38,606 bases of DNA from Bacteroides sp. (GTDB taxonomy: Bacteria; Bacteroidota; Bacteroidia; Bacteroidales; Muribaculaceae): the NCBI GenBank assembly GCA_014802265.1, contig JAAVCP010000073.1:1-38606 (forward strand), given 5' to 3'. The notes beneath the pieces were generated by a model. That model saw nothing but the letters and a program-made list of their open reading frames with translations. It had not been told where the DNA came from and ran no database searches. Positions 33,173-38,606 of the stretch are shown here, piece after piece; positions within the stretch are counted from its first letter, which is position 1, and each line of letters starts with the position of its first letter. A program made the position numbers and the translations under genes.

Positions 33173-34090
33173 ATGAAATCTCTATATGAGCCATTAACCA
33201 GACAGATGCTGCTTGTCAGCAAGCTGGAGCGGGCAGGGAAAGCTCTACCGGCAGATGTTCTATTTGATTTTCTTGAGAAGGAAAGTCATAGTCATGATTT
33301 TTCATATCCTTCGGAAAGAAGATCTAAAATGAGACAATTGCAGCGAGATATAGAGGATATTCGCTCACTATTTCATATCACTATATCAAGAATCGGGAAA
33401 TCTGATTATAAGATTACTGACACTGACAGATCGCCTGTAAACTACAAGCGATTATTTGATGACTTCGATTTGCTTACTGCAGTGAGTCCTGACTCCGACA
33501 TCAACCGCCATGTGATTCCGGAACGTAGCAGAAACAAAGGTTCAGACCTTTTGCGCAAAGTTCTCAGTTCAATAAAAAATAAGTGTCTTATTGAATTTGA
33601 CTATGTAAACTATCGCAGTGGCTGCTCAGAGCGACACCATAAGATTGCCCCCCATTTTCTGAAGGAAGATCAATCGCTATGGTATGTAGTAGGGTATGAA
33701 AATGATAAGTTACTTCTCTTTGCCCTTGACAGGATTAAGAACTTTAACGTTACAGATGAAGAATTTAAGTTTGACGAGAGCCTTGATCTCACAGAGATTT
33801 TCAAAGACAGCTATGGCATCTGGGCTGACCCATCTATGCCTACGGAAGAGGTAGAGCTACGCTATGATGCGCTTGACGGTAGTTTTCTGAAAGCCCGTCC
33901 TCTACACCCTTCTCAAAAAGTGATTGTGGATAACAGCGAAGAGTTTCGGATTACTGTAAATCTGAAAATCACCAACGATTTCGTCATGGCACTTCTTTCG
34001 CGTAGCCGCTCACTCGAGGTGATACGTCCGCAACATCTCCGCCAACGGGTGCATGACACACTCGCTGCCGCTCTCGCCCGCAACTCCTGA
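33173..34090 (+). CDS. WYL-domain transcriptional regulator
   Basis: The protein has 305 residues. The N-terminal part (1-85) is helical, with 'SERRSKMRQLQRDIEDIRSLFHITI', the winged-helix layout usual for WYL regulators. The WYL domain covers about 135-205: 'IEFDYVNYRSG', 'RHHKIAPHFLKEDQSLWYVVGY' and 'LLLFALDRIKNF'. A C-terminal WCX-like region follows (EVELRYDALDGSFL to 'SRSLEVIRPQHLRQRV'). WYL domains bind nucleic acid or nucleotide ligands and often control defence or DNA-damage genes. It stands at the head of the accessory stretch 34.4-38 kb, but a 379-bp gap with its own promoter separates it from those genes. Its target is therefore unknown. The palindrome at 33062 may be its own operator. 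Confidence 0.85.
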   Translation: MKSLYEPLTRQMLLVSKLERAGKALPADVLFDFLEKESHSHDFSYPSERRSKMRQLQRDIEDIRSLFHITISRIGKSDYKITDTDRSPVNYKRLFDDFDLLTAVSPDSDINRHVIPERSRNKGSDLLRKVLSSIKNKCLIEFDYVNYRSGCSERHHKIAPHFLKEDQSLWYVVGYENDKLLLFALDRIKNFNVTDEEFKFDESLDLTEIFKDSYGIWADPSMPTEEVELRYDALDGSFLKARPLHPSQKVIVDNSEEFRITVNLKITNDFVMALLSRSRSLEVIRPQHLRQRVHDTLAAALARNS

Positions 34091-34124
34091 CAGGATTAAC
34101 AGCGACAATATCCCCGCACACTAT

Positions 34125-34155
34125 TTTGTGGTTCAATATTTTTGTTGTAAATTTG
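34125..34155 (+). promoter_or_regulatory. Consensus promoter without an obvious gene
   Basis: TTTG (34125-34128), exactly 19 nt, then TAAATTTG (34148-34155). This is one of the best promoters in the window, yet downstream there are only very short plus-strand frames until ATG 34470. It may drive a small RNA, a long leader of the 34470 gene, or be left over from a lost gene. Confidence 0.6.
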
Positions 34156-34205
34156 CAGCATTGGTAGAGACCATAAAATTTTTAACAGATGAGGGCATCA
34201 TGTCC

Positions 34206-34367
34206 TTATCTTAAAAGATGAAAGTGAAGTTCGTCCTTCGTCAGAAAGTCTGGTAAATTTTCATACGAATGTAGGGATGGCAAACGCTCTTCATCACTTG
34301 TAGTATAATGCTTTTTGAGACAATCAAGGAGATATGCTTCAGGTGTGGGGATATTGTCGCTATACAT
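34206..34367 (-). CDS. Possible 53-residue protein, unknown
   Basis: The ATG at 34367 opens a frame reading MYSDNIPTPEAYLLDCLKKH, then YTTSDEERLPSLHSYENLPD, then FLTKDELHFHLLR. The residue mix looks like a soluble acidic protein rather than noise. An in-frame TGA lies directly before the ATG, so it is not simply the open end of a longer gene. I do not recognise it, and no consensus promoter was found for it. It is antisense to the transcript expected from the 34125-34155 promoter. It may be a small gene or the remnant of a larger one. Confidence 0.3.
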   Translation of the reverse strand: MYSDNIPTPEAYLLDCLKKHYTTSDEERLPSLHSYENLPDFLTKDELHFHLLR

Positions 34368-34469
34368 TCAGGTTTACCAGAGCCGCTGACGATAACGACA
34401 ACCGCCCTCACACTTTCTTTATATTAACCCGGAGCCTTCAGGGCAGCTCAATCAAAAAGTATTAGTAAT

Positions 34470-34787
34470 ATGGGAGAATGCCTTTACATTCAATTCTGGA
34501 AAGAGGAAATGCCTTTTATAAAAAAGACAATTTCCTCCGGGAAAAATAACCAAAAGGTTATTGATATTGAAAACCTACAGTCTTACAGCCACGATGGTAA
34601 CAGAAAAACATTGAGATTCCGAATTACAATACAAAATGGAATTGCAACCACCAAAACCAACAGTGCGATTGCACGCGACTTGGTTAGTGTAATAAATGAT
34701 GACCCTCAGATTTCTGTTATCTCTAAAGGGAAGACCATTGTAATTAATCTCCTTAATGGAGACACATTAAATGTTTCTTTGGATTAA
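34470..34787 (+). CDS. Small protein of unknown function, paralogue of the 36615 protein
   Basis: This 105-residue protein, without signal or membrane helix, is homologous along its length to the 108-residue product of 36615-36941. Both start with a 'YxxxWxxxxPxIxK' helix. Both have a core 'FR(I/M).I.NGI....(T/G)S(A/S)(I/V)ARDL...(L/I)' (residues 48-77 here), and both end in three short strands. I know no function for this family. The two genes flank a membrane-protein gene and a DNA-glycosylase-like gene, which suggests one functional cluster. The ATG at 34470 is kept because it preserves the Tyr-Trp helix. An internal ATG at 34509 would remove it. Confidence 0.65.
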   Translation: MGECLYIQFWKEEMPFIKKTISSGKNNQKVIDIENLQSYSHDGNRKTLRFRITIQNGIATTKTNSAIARDLVSVINDDPQISVISKGKTIVINLLNGDTLNVSLD

Positions 34788-34862
34788 AATTAATGCCATG
34801 CAAACTGAGCCGGCGGCATAAAATATCCTTGGAATCTTCAGAATTAAGAATAAAAATGTAAC

Positions 34863-34923
34863 GAGTATTAAGGAGTGATTTCTATGAAACCGCATCCTTG
34901 ATACTCATTACTAAAGGATGAGT
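34863..34923 (+). promoter_or_regulatory. Two mutually exclusive hairpins before the DUF975-like gene
   Basis: Stem 1 pairs GAGTATTAAGGA (34863-34874) with TCCTTGATACTC (34895-34906); as RNA, all 12 positions pair with one G-U. Stem 2 pairs ACTCAT (34903-34908) with ATGAGT (34918-34923) and shares bases with stem 1. The AAAGGA ribosome site (34912-34917) lies in the loop of stem 2, just before ATG 34929. This could be a translation switch. Confidence 0.35.
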
Positions 34924-34928
34924 TAATA

Positions 34929-35766
34929 ATGGATATAAATAATGCAATAATTGATACTGAAAAAGCATACGCACATAACTGGGGATCAATCGCCTTGGGA
35001 ACCCTCCTTTGGAATTTATATGTAGGCATATTTATAGTGGTGGGGAGTATGCTCTTAGGTTTATTACTTGGGTGTTTTGGCATATCAGAAAATCATGCCT
35101 ATTCCCTTCTGTGGATTGGATCGGCAATAATTCTATTAGCAGCGGTGGGTCCATTTACAGCAGGGTATATTAAATTTATCGTTGAAGCAATCAAAAATAA
35201 GAGATGTTGTTACCATCTCTTATTTTCAGGATTCCGTAATTTTGGCACAACCTTTCTAATTGGATTCTATATTTGGAGTATTATGATGGCTTATGCCATT
35301 GTTTGCTTACTATTTTTTTATGTTTATGATGATTATTTTCCCGGTAGAAAGTGAAAACATAATCTTTAAATTTATTTGTATAGTCATTGCATCAATATTT
35401 CTTATCCGTTTATCACTGAGAGTTCAGCTAATTCCATATTTCATATACACAGAATCTGATTGCAATAAATCTGCACTTTCTGTGGTAAAAGAATCCTGGA
35501 GTCTAATGTCTGGAAAGGAGGGTAATCTATTTATGCTTTTATTGCGCTTTACCGTGTTGAATTTAATCTCAATTCTAACATTAGGTATCGCAGGATTATG
35601 GGTTTTCCCTTACACCATCGGTAGCATATATTTCTTTTATCATAATTCTTTATCAAAGCCTAAAATCCACTCAAATATTAAAATAAATTGGTCCATTGAA
35701 AAGATCTTTACTGTAGTGTTCATTATAGTATTCTGGAGCTGTTTTATTGGACTATCAATTTTCTAA
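34929..35766 (+). pseudogene. DUF975-like polytopic membrane protein split by a frameshift
   Basis: The first frame (34929-35354) gives the N-terminal half: 'NWGSIALGTLLWNLYVGI', 'AAVGPFTAGYIKFIVEAI' and 'HLLFSGFRNFGTTFLIGFYIW'. The second frame (to 35766) continues with 'SLRVQLIPYFIYTESD', 'SALSVVKESWSLMSGKEGNLFML' and 'LTLGIAGLWVFPYTIGSIYFFYHN'. Together they match the DUF975 layout of about six helices, with the typical 'ES..LM.G' and 'G.G.LW..PY....FY' motifs. Reading must skip one base to pass from one frame to the other. The run of seven T at 35313-35319 is the likely site, since with six T the protein would be continuous. It may be a real phase-variable tract, a dead gene or a sequencing error. 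Function is unknown. The gene lies between the two small paralogues. Confidence 0.7.
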
Positions 35767-35781
35767 TCATTTATTGAAAAT

Positions 35782-36579
35782 ATGGACAAAAAGAAAAAAG
35801 GCAGATCTTGTTTTACCTCTAAGGAGATAGTAAAACTTCGGGAGCTTATTATTCAAAAGTGTCAAGCTCAAAGTGCGGAACAAAAGATAATCCGTAAGAA
35901 GTTGCGAGATCTCAAATTCTATATTTCGGATTTTACAGATGAAATTAACACAGTTGAAGAATTTGACAACCTGATTCGACTTAATTTTATAAGCATATCA
36001 GACAACCCGACCGTTTCATTGAATGAAACAGTGATAAAAGCACCCAACATAGATATATCAATTAAGCAATCTCCTGCAATTCCAGCTATGCCACAAGGTT
36101 TAGCTCCTGTAGTTGGGGAAAAACCAAAAGTACTGATTTTAGGGTCATTCCCGGGAGAAGAATCTTTACGTAAACAGCAATACTATTCCAATTCTGGTAA
36201 CAGATTTTGGAAAATAATCTATGGCTTATTTGAATGCAATCAAATTGCAAATGATTACGAAGGTAAAATCAGTTTTCTTAAAGAACATGGTATTGCAATT
36301 TGGGATGTATTATCTAAGGCAGTACGTAAAGGAAGTTTAGATGCTAACATAGAATCTGGACACCCTAATGATATAAAGGAATTCTTAAAAACACATCCAT
36401 CTATTCAAATCATTGCATTCAATGGCGATAAGGCAGAATGTGCTTATAATGAGTATATTTCTCCAGGGGTCTGCAATTCCGGCTTAAAACTAATTAAACT
36501 TCTGAGTTCAAGTGGTGCTAATAATCAGTATTCACTCAATAAAATGCTTGAAAACTGGGGACAGATTATTACCAAATAA
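35782..36579 (+). CDS. Hypoxanthine/uracil-DNA glycosylase-like protein with extra N-terminal domain
   Basis: The protein has 265 residues. From about residue 112 it matches the family 6 uracil-DNA-glycosylase superfamily (hypoxanthine-DNA glycosylase). It has 'PKVLILGSFPGEESLRKQQYY', then 'SNSGNRFWKIIYGLF', 'ISFLKEHGIAIWDVLSKAVRKGSLD' and a late 'IQIIAFNGDKAE' strand. These enzymes excise deaminated bases from DNA. The final 'SSSGANNQYS' stands where the family has its minor-groove loop (usually SPS.AN). Residues 1-75 are an extra helical domain with 'CFTSKEIVKLRELI', 'QKIIRKKLRDLKFYISDF' and 'VEEFDNLIRLNFISI', not needed for catalysis in the family. A Pro-rich linker joins the two. It starts 15 bp after the membrane-protein frame. 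Confidence 0.82.
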   Translation: MDKKKKGRSCFTSKEIVKLRELIIQKCQAQSAEQKIIRKKLRDLKFYISDFTDEINTVEEFDNLIRLNFISISDNPTVSLNETVIKAPNIDISIKQSPAIPAMPQGLAPVVGEKPKVLILGSFPGEESLRKQQYYSNSGNRFWKIIYGLFECNQIANDYEGKISFLKEHGIAIWDVLSKAVRKGSLDANIESGHPNDIKEFLKTHPSIQIIAFNGDKAECAYNEYISPGVCNSGLKLIKLLSSSGANNQYSLNKMLENWGQIITK

Positions 36580-36614
36580 TTCAAAAATTTATCAATATAT
36601 TTAATCCCAATCAT

Positions 36615-36941
36615 ATGAAGGAAACACATAAGTATGAGGAACTATGGCGTAATTTACTGCCGGAGATTCTAAAAAAGGTCAAACAAGCTATCATTGAGAA
36701 CAAAACAATGATGATTGCCCTTAATCAAGACAAGTTTAAAGAACTTGGAGAGAGAGAAAATTCAGGTCATGGCTTTCGGATGGATATTACTAATGGTATA
36801 ATTCCCATAAAATCCGGAAGTAGTGTGGCAAGAGACCTCAAGAGAGTACTTGAAAACAGCAGTGAATTTATGGAATTGATAACAGACAACAATCTCACGA
36901 TAAGAATGGGAAAGGATTTTATTCTTGAAATAATTCCATAA
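36615..36941 (+). CDS. Small protein of unknown function, paralogue of the 34470 protein
   Basis: The 108-residue protein, with no signal or membrane helix, is homologous end to end to the 105-residue product of 34470-34787. It has 'YEELWRNLLPEILKK' at 7-21, the core 'FRMDITNGIIPIKSGSSVARDL' at 54-75, and C-terminal strands 'LTIRMGKDFILEII'. The N-terminal helix is more basic than in its relative. It follows the glycosylase-like gene by 35 bp, so co-transcription is likely. Two divergent copies in 2.5 kb point to duplication within a functional cluster or to a two-subunit complex; the sequence does not decide which. Confidence 0.65.
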   Translation: MKETHKYEELWRNLLPEILKKVKQAIIENKTMMIALNQDKFKELGERENSGHGFRMDITNGIIPIKSGSSVARDLKRVLENSSEFMELITDNNLTIRMGKDFILEIIP

Positions 36942-37121
36942 ACATAAATTGTTAGTTATAACTAAGATGAAATAAATAAAATCTGGTAAATCCAGGAAAT
37001 GAAAATTCTTGACAGGTTGTTTTACAGACATAACTGCATTTCCTACGTTACTAATCTTACTCATTATAATCTCCTGCATTATTTATGGATAAAATTAGTA
37101 GTTCTACCTTTCATAATGATA

Positions 37122-37170
37122 AGGACTATCAGTCATATGCCCATAATGTAGGCATATGACTGATAGTCCT
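37122..37170. repeat. Perfect 20-bp inverted repeat
   Basis: The arm AGGACTATCAGTCATATGCC (37122-37141) and its exact complement (37151-37170) flank the 9-nt centre CATAATGTA. No T run follows on either strand, so it is not a normal terminator. It lies 64 bp upstream of the chosen start at 37234. An ATG at 37156 lies inside the right arm and is not a credible start. Confidence 0.8.
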
Positions 37171-37233
37171 GGTAAGCGAGTATATCATATAACATATCAT
37201 TACTGTGGCATCACAATTTCAAATCCTTACTAT

Positions 37234-37839
37234 ATGAATTTTGAATCTATTTCTCGAAAATTTCTAATAGGTGTCTTTATTATTGTTAGTATTATTGCCG
37301 TTATACAGACATGCAATAATGATAAGCCATATCAGGCAAACAATTATCAAGATATTAATTCGTCGAATGTAGCAAACTATTCATCTACTGCCTATCGGGA
37401 AAGTTATGACTATGATTCCAAGCCATCTTCTAATACTCGGAATAATCTACAAGCCCAAGAAGGAGAAATGTTAATAGCTAAGACTAATTCTCCGGGATAC
37501 TATAAAACCAAAGGAAATCAAGTTATTGAACTTTGGGATGATGGTTCAGTGGCTGATACTTATCAGGCTATAGGTGTGTATAAGTCATTATCAGAGTTCC
37601 GTAATCATAATAAGAATGTGCAAATTAATAATCCCATTAAAGGAAATAGAGGAATAAATAACTCCAAATTATTGATGTTATTCGGTCCGATTAATGAAGA
37701 CTACGACGAATATATTGGAAAAATGTATTCTGTCTATGGGCTTTTTATATTATGTGGTGACCAATTAGAATACTATGAAAATACTTTAGGGCATTCCAAT
37801 ACATTTACCTATATTCAAGACTTAAACGTCATAGATTAA
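37234..37839 (+). CDS. Membrane-anchored protein of unknown function
   Basis: From ATG 37234 the protein has 201 residues. I prefer this start because the next upstream ATG (37156) is inside a long palindrome and would bury the signal anchor behind 26 residues. The N-terminus 'SRKFLIGVFIIVSIIAVIQTC' is a membrane anchor or signal. The Cys context is a poor lipobox. Residues about 28-75 are a low-complexity Asn/Ser/Tyr-rich linker. The rest (GYYKTKGNQVIELWDDGSVADTY, then KLLMLFGPINEDYDEYIGKMYSVYGLFILCGDQ) looks like a small compact domain that I do not recognise. An extracytoplasmic location is likely. It is the last gene before the edge-truncated toxin-like gene. Confidence 0.6.
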   Translation: MNFESISRKFLIGVFIIVSIIAVIQTCNNDKPYQANNYQDINSSNVANYSSTAYRESYDYDSKPSSNTRNNLQAQEGEMLIAKTNSPGYYKTKGNQVIELWDDGSVADTYQAIGVYKSLSEFRNHNKNVQINNPIKGNRGINNSKLLMLFGPINEDYDEYIGKMYSVYGLFILCGDQLEYYENTLGHSNTFTYIQDLNVID

Positions 37840-38023
37840 TTGCTCTTGTTCCCATATTTTGAAAAGACATAATTCTTATTTAGCATATATGAGGGTTTGT
37901 ATTAATTCAAATACAAAATTACAAATTTATTTAGTTAATCACCCTATTCAGAGGAAAAAATCATCGGTCACGTCAAGTCTTATAATATTGAGTGAGACAA
38001 TTATAGAATTCTGCTATAGATTC

Positions 38024-38045
38024 TTAGTTTAGCAAGCAAAACTAA
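38024..38045. promoter_or_regulatory. Inverted repeat next to the 38110 promoter, candidate operator
   Basis: TTAGTTT (38024-38030) and AAACTAA (38039-38045) flank 8 nt. It ends 8 bp before the -33 box at 38054, a common operator position for autoregulated toxin-antitoxin operons. Confidence 0.4.
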
Positions 38046-38053
38046 ACCTATCG

Positions 38054-38085
38054 GTTGCATTTTCTGAGGTGTTTTATTAACTTTG
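38054..38085 (+). promoter_or_regulatory. Promoter of the 38110 gene
   Basis: GTTG (38054-38057), a 20-nt spacer, then TAACTTTG (38078-38085), with the ATG 24 nt further on. A good Bacteroidetes promoter that supports the plus-strand reading of the next gene. Confidence 0.65.
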
Positions 38086-38109
38086 CAGTTCCAAATGCGT
38101 TTATAAGAT

Positions 38110-38606
38110 ATGAAATTCGTAAGAATCATACCAAAATACAACCATCTTTGGGCTGTCAAAGCTCCGGATGAAGAAGCTGATGAGCTGACCCTGTTGTTCC
38201 GTAAATGGAACAATGCGGAGTATCTTCTTGACTTTTTTATGGAGAACTTCGAGGATCTTAGAAGTTTCTTCAAAATAGAGCGTCTTGACCAAGCCATTGA
38301 GGATACTTTTGAAGATGCCGAGACTCTGGAGGAATTGATACTTGAATTTCCCTATACCGAAAATCTTGATGAACTCTTCAAACCTTTGGATATTACCGAC
38401 ACCCGGATGTCGGAATTGACAAGGGAGAAAGCCCGTAACTGGGACAGAGACCGTCATGCCAGTTGGCTGAGGATTTATGCCATTAGGCTGGAACCAAATG
38501 TATACGTCGTTACGGGTGGAGCAATCAAATTGAACCGAACAATGCAGGAGCGTGAGCATACAGCGCTTGAACTTGACAAACTCAACCGCTGTAAGGCTTT
38601 CTTGAA
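38110..38606 (+). CDS. Putative toxin-like protein, truncated by the window edge
   Basis: The frame from ATG 38110 is open to the last base, giving 165 residues without a stop. It reads MKFVRIIPKYNHLWAVKAPD, then ADELTLLFRKWNNAEYLLDFF, 'ARNWDRDRHASWLRIYAIRL' and 'YVVTGGAIKLNRTMQEREHTALELDKLNRC'. From memory, this resembles Bacteroidales proteins of about 170 residues, with the same 'SWLRIYA(I/L)R' and 'VVTGGAIKL..TM.ER.H' stretches, that are usually followed by a small HTH protein, as in a toxin-antitoxin pair. The partner would lie beyond the window. Promoter and operator-like repeat are present upstream. The toxin role is inference; the gene call itself is well supported. Confidence 0.7.
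   Translation, partial: MKFVRIIPKYNHLWAVKAPDEEADELTLLFRKWNNAEYLLDFFMENFEDLRSFFKIERLDQAIEDTFEDAETLEELILEFPYTENLDELFKPLDITDTRMSELTREKARNWDRDRHASWLRIYAIRLEPNVYVVTGGAIKLNRTMQEREHTALELDKLNRCKAFL

Larger units (their letters stand above)
34091..34469. other. Intergenic region after the WYL gene: promoter, inverted repeat, small frame
   Basis: This 379-bp gap contains a consensus plus-strand promoter (34125-34155) and a 15-bp inverted repeat (34101-34115 with 34347-34361). A minus-strand 53-residue frame lies at 34206-34367. It looks like decayed or RNA-coding sequence rather than empty spacer. Confidence 0.45.

Noticed and set aside
34218..34256. A 12-residue plus-strand frame (MKVKFVLRQKVW) recalling the start of Bacteroidales tyrosine recombinases
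   Set aside because: Too short to support homology; no further integrase sequence follows in any frame.
33119..36990. Recurrent short word TCTGGTAAAT at 33119, 34250 and 36981
   Set aside because: Nine to ten bases with no shared flanks or constant position; likely chance in AT-rich DNA.
36762..37079. A 105-residue minus-strand frame overlapping the 36615 gene
   Set aside because: It starts near a good AGGAG sequence but runs antisense through the well-supported paralogue gene, and its composition there is typical of a shadow frame.
37156..37233. N-terminal extension of the 37234 protein from an ATG at 37156
   Set aside because: The ATG lies inside the right arm of a perfect palindrome, and the extension would place 26 residues before a membrane anchor.
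1..38606. CRISPR arrays, rRNA genes and complete insertion sequences
   Set aside because: No regularly spaced direct repeats, rRNA segments or transposase frames were found on reading both strands.

Overview
The window is typical of Bacteroidales, most likely family Muribaculaceae. Promoters fit the Bacteroidetes pattern (TTTG, 19-22 bp, TAnnTTTG). The window encodes a TamB/TamL pair in which TamL is a lipoprotein. It also encodes several secreted beta-rich proteins whose C-termini look like type IX secretion sorting tails, a GH78 rhamnosidase, and TPR/LuxR-HTH membrane regulators. The family assignment rests on protein style only; there is no rRNA in the window.

Layout: (1) 1-1000: a HicAB toxin-antitoxin locus whose toxin frame has no visible start codon, then two hairpins. 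(2) 1010-5097: 'module A', a secreted protein divergent from a lipoprotein-type TPR/transmembrane/coiled-coil/HTH regulator. A tRNA-Pro(CGG) follows. (3) 5294-12967: deoxy-sugar genes: a rhamnose-type mutarotase, an AraC regulator, a GH78 alpha-L-rhamnosidase broken by two stops and one frameshift, then an intact fucI-fucP operon. (4) 13107-16658: 'module B', a second divergent secreted-protein/regulator pair with the same promoter architecture as module A. It is bracketed by the fucP 3' end (12869-12967) and a diverged second copy of that same 99 bp (16668-16766). (5) 16939-18919: a YeiH-type transporter and a UbiA-like membrane protein. (6) 18922-28617, minus strand: GT2 glycosyltransferase, small membrane protein, TamL, TamB, VanZ-like protein and NudC. 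(7) 29175-32879: a secreted paralogue of the module B protein and an Omp28-like secreted protein with a CGYC motif. (8) 33173-38606: an AT-rich accessory stretch with a WYL regulator, two small paralogous proteins of unknown function flanking a frameshifted DUF975-like membrane protein and a hypoxanthine-DNA-glycosylase-like protein, a membrane-anchored unknown protein, and the start of a putative toxin-like gene cut by the window edge.

The strongest candidate for something undescribed is the repeated module A/B. Each has a membrane-tethered regulator with conserved ends and a diverged middle, divergent from a different secreted protein. Between them lie 11-bp-phased ATAGACA-type repeats at nearly identical distances from both promoters. 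The regulator's -7 box sits 4 nt before its ATG, so its mRNA may be leaderless. A plausible reading is a surface-sensing switch that controls its own exported partner. The fucP fragment suggests module B arrived by recombination. The paralogue cluster at 34.4-37 kb behind a WYL regulator is a second, weaker candidate system.
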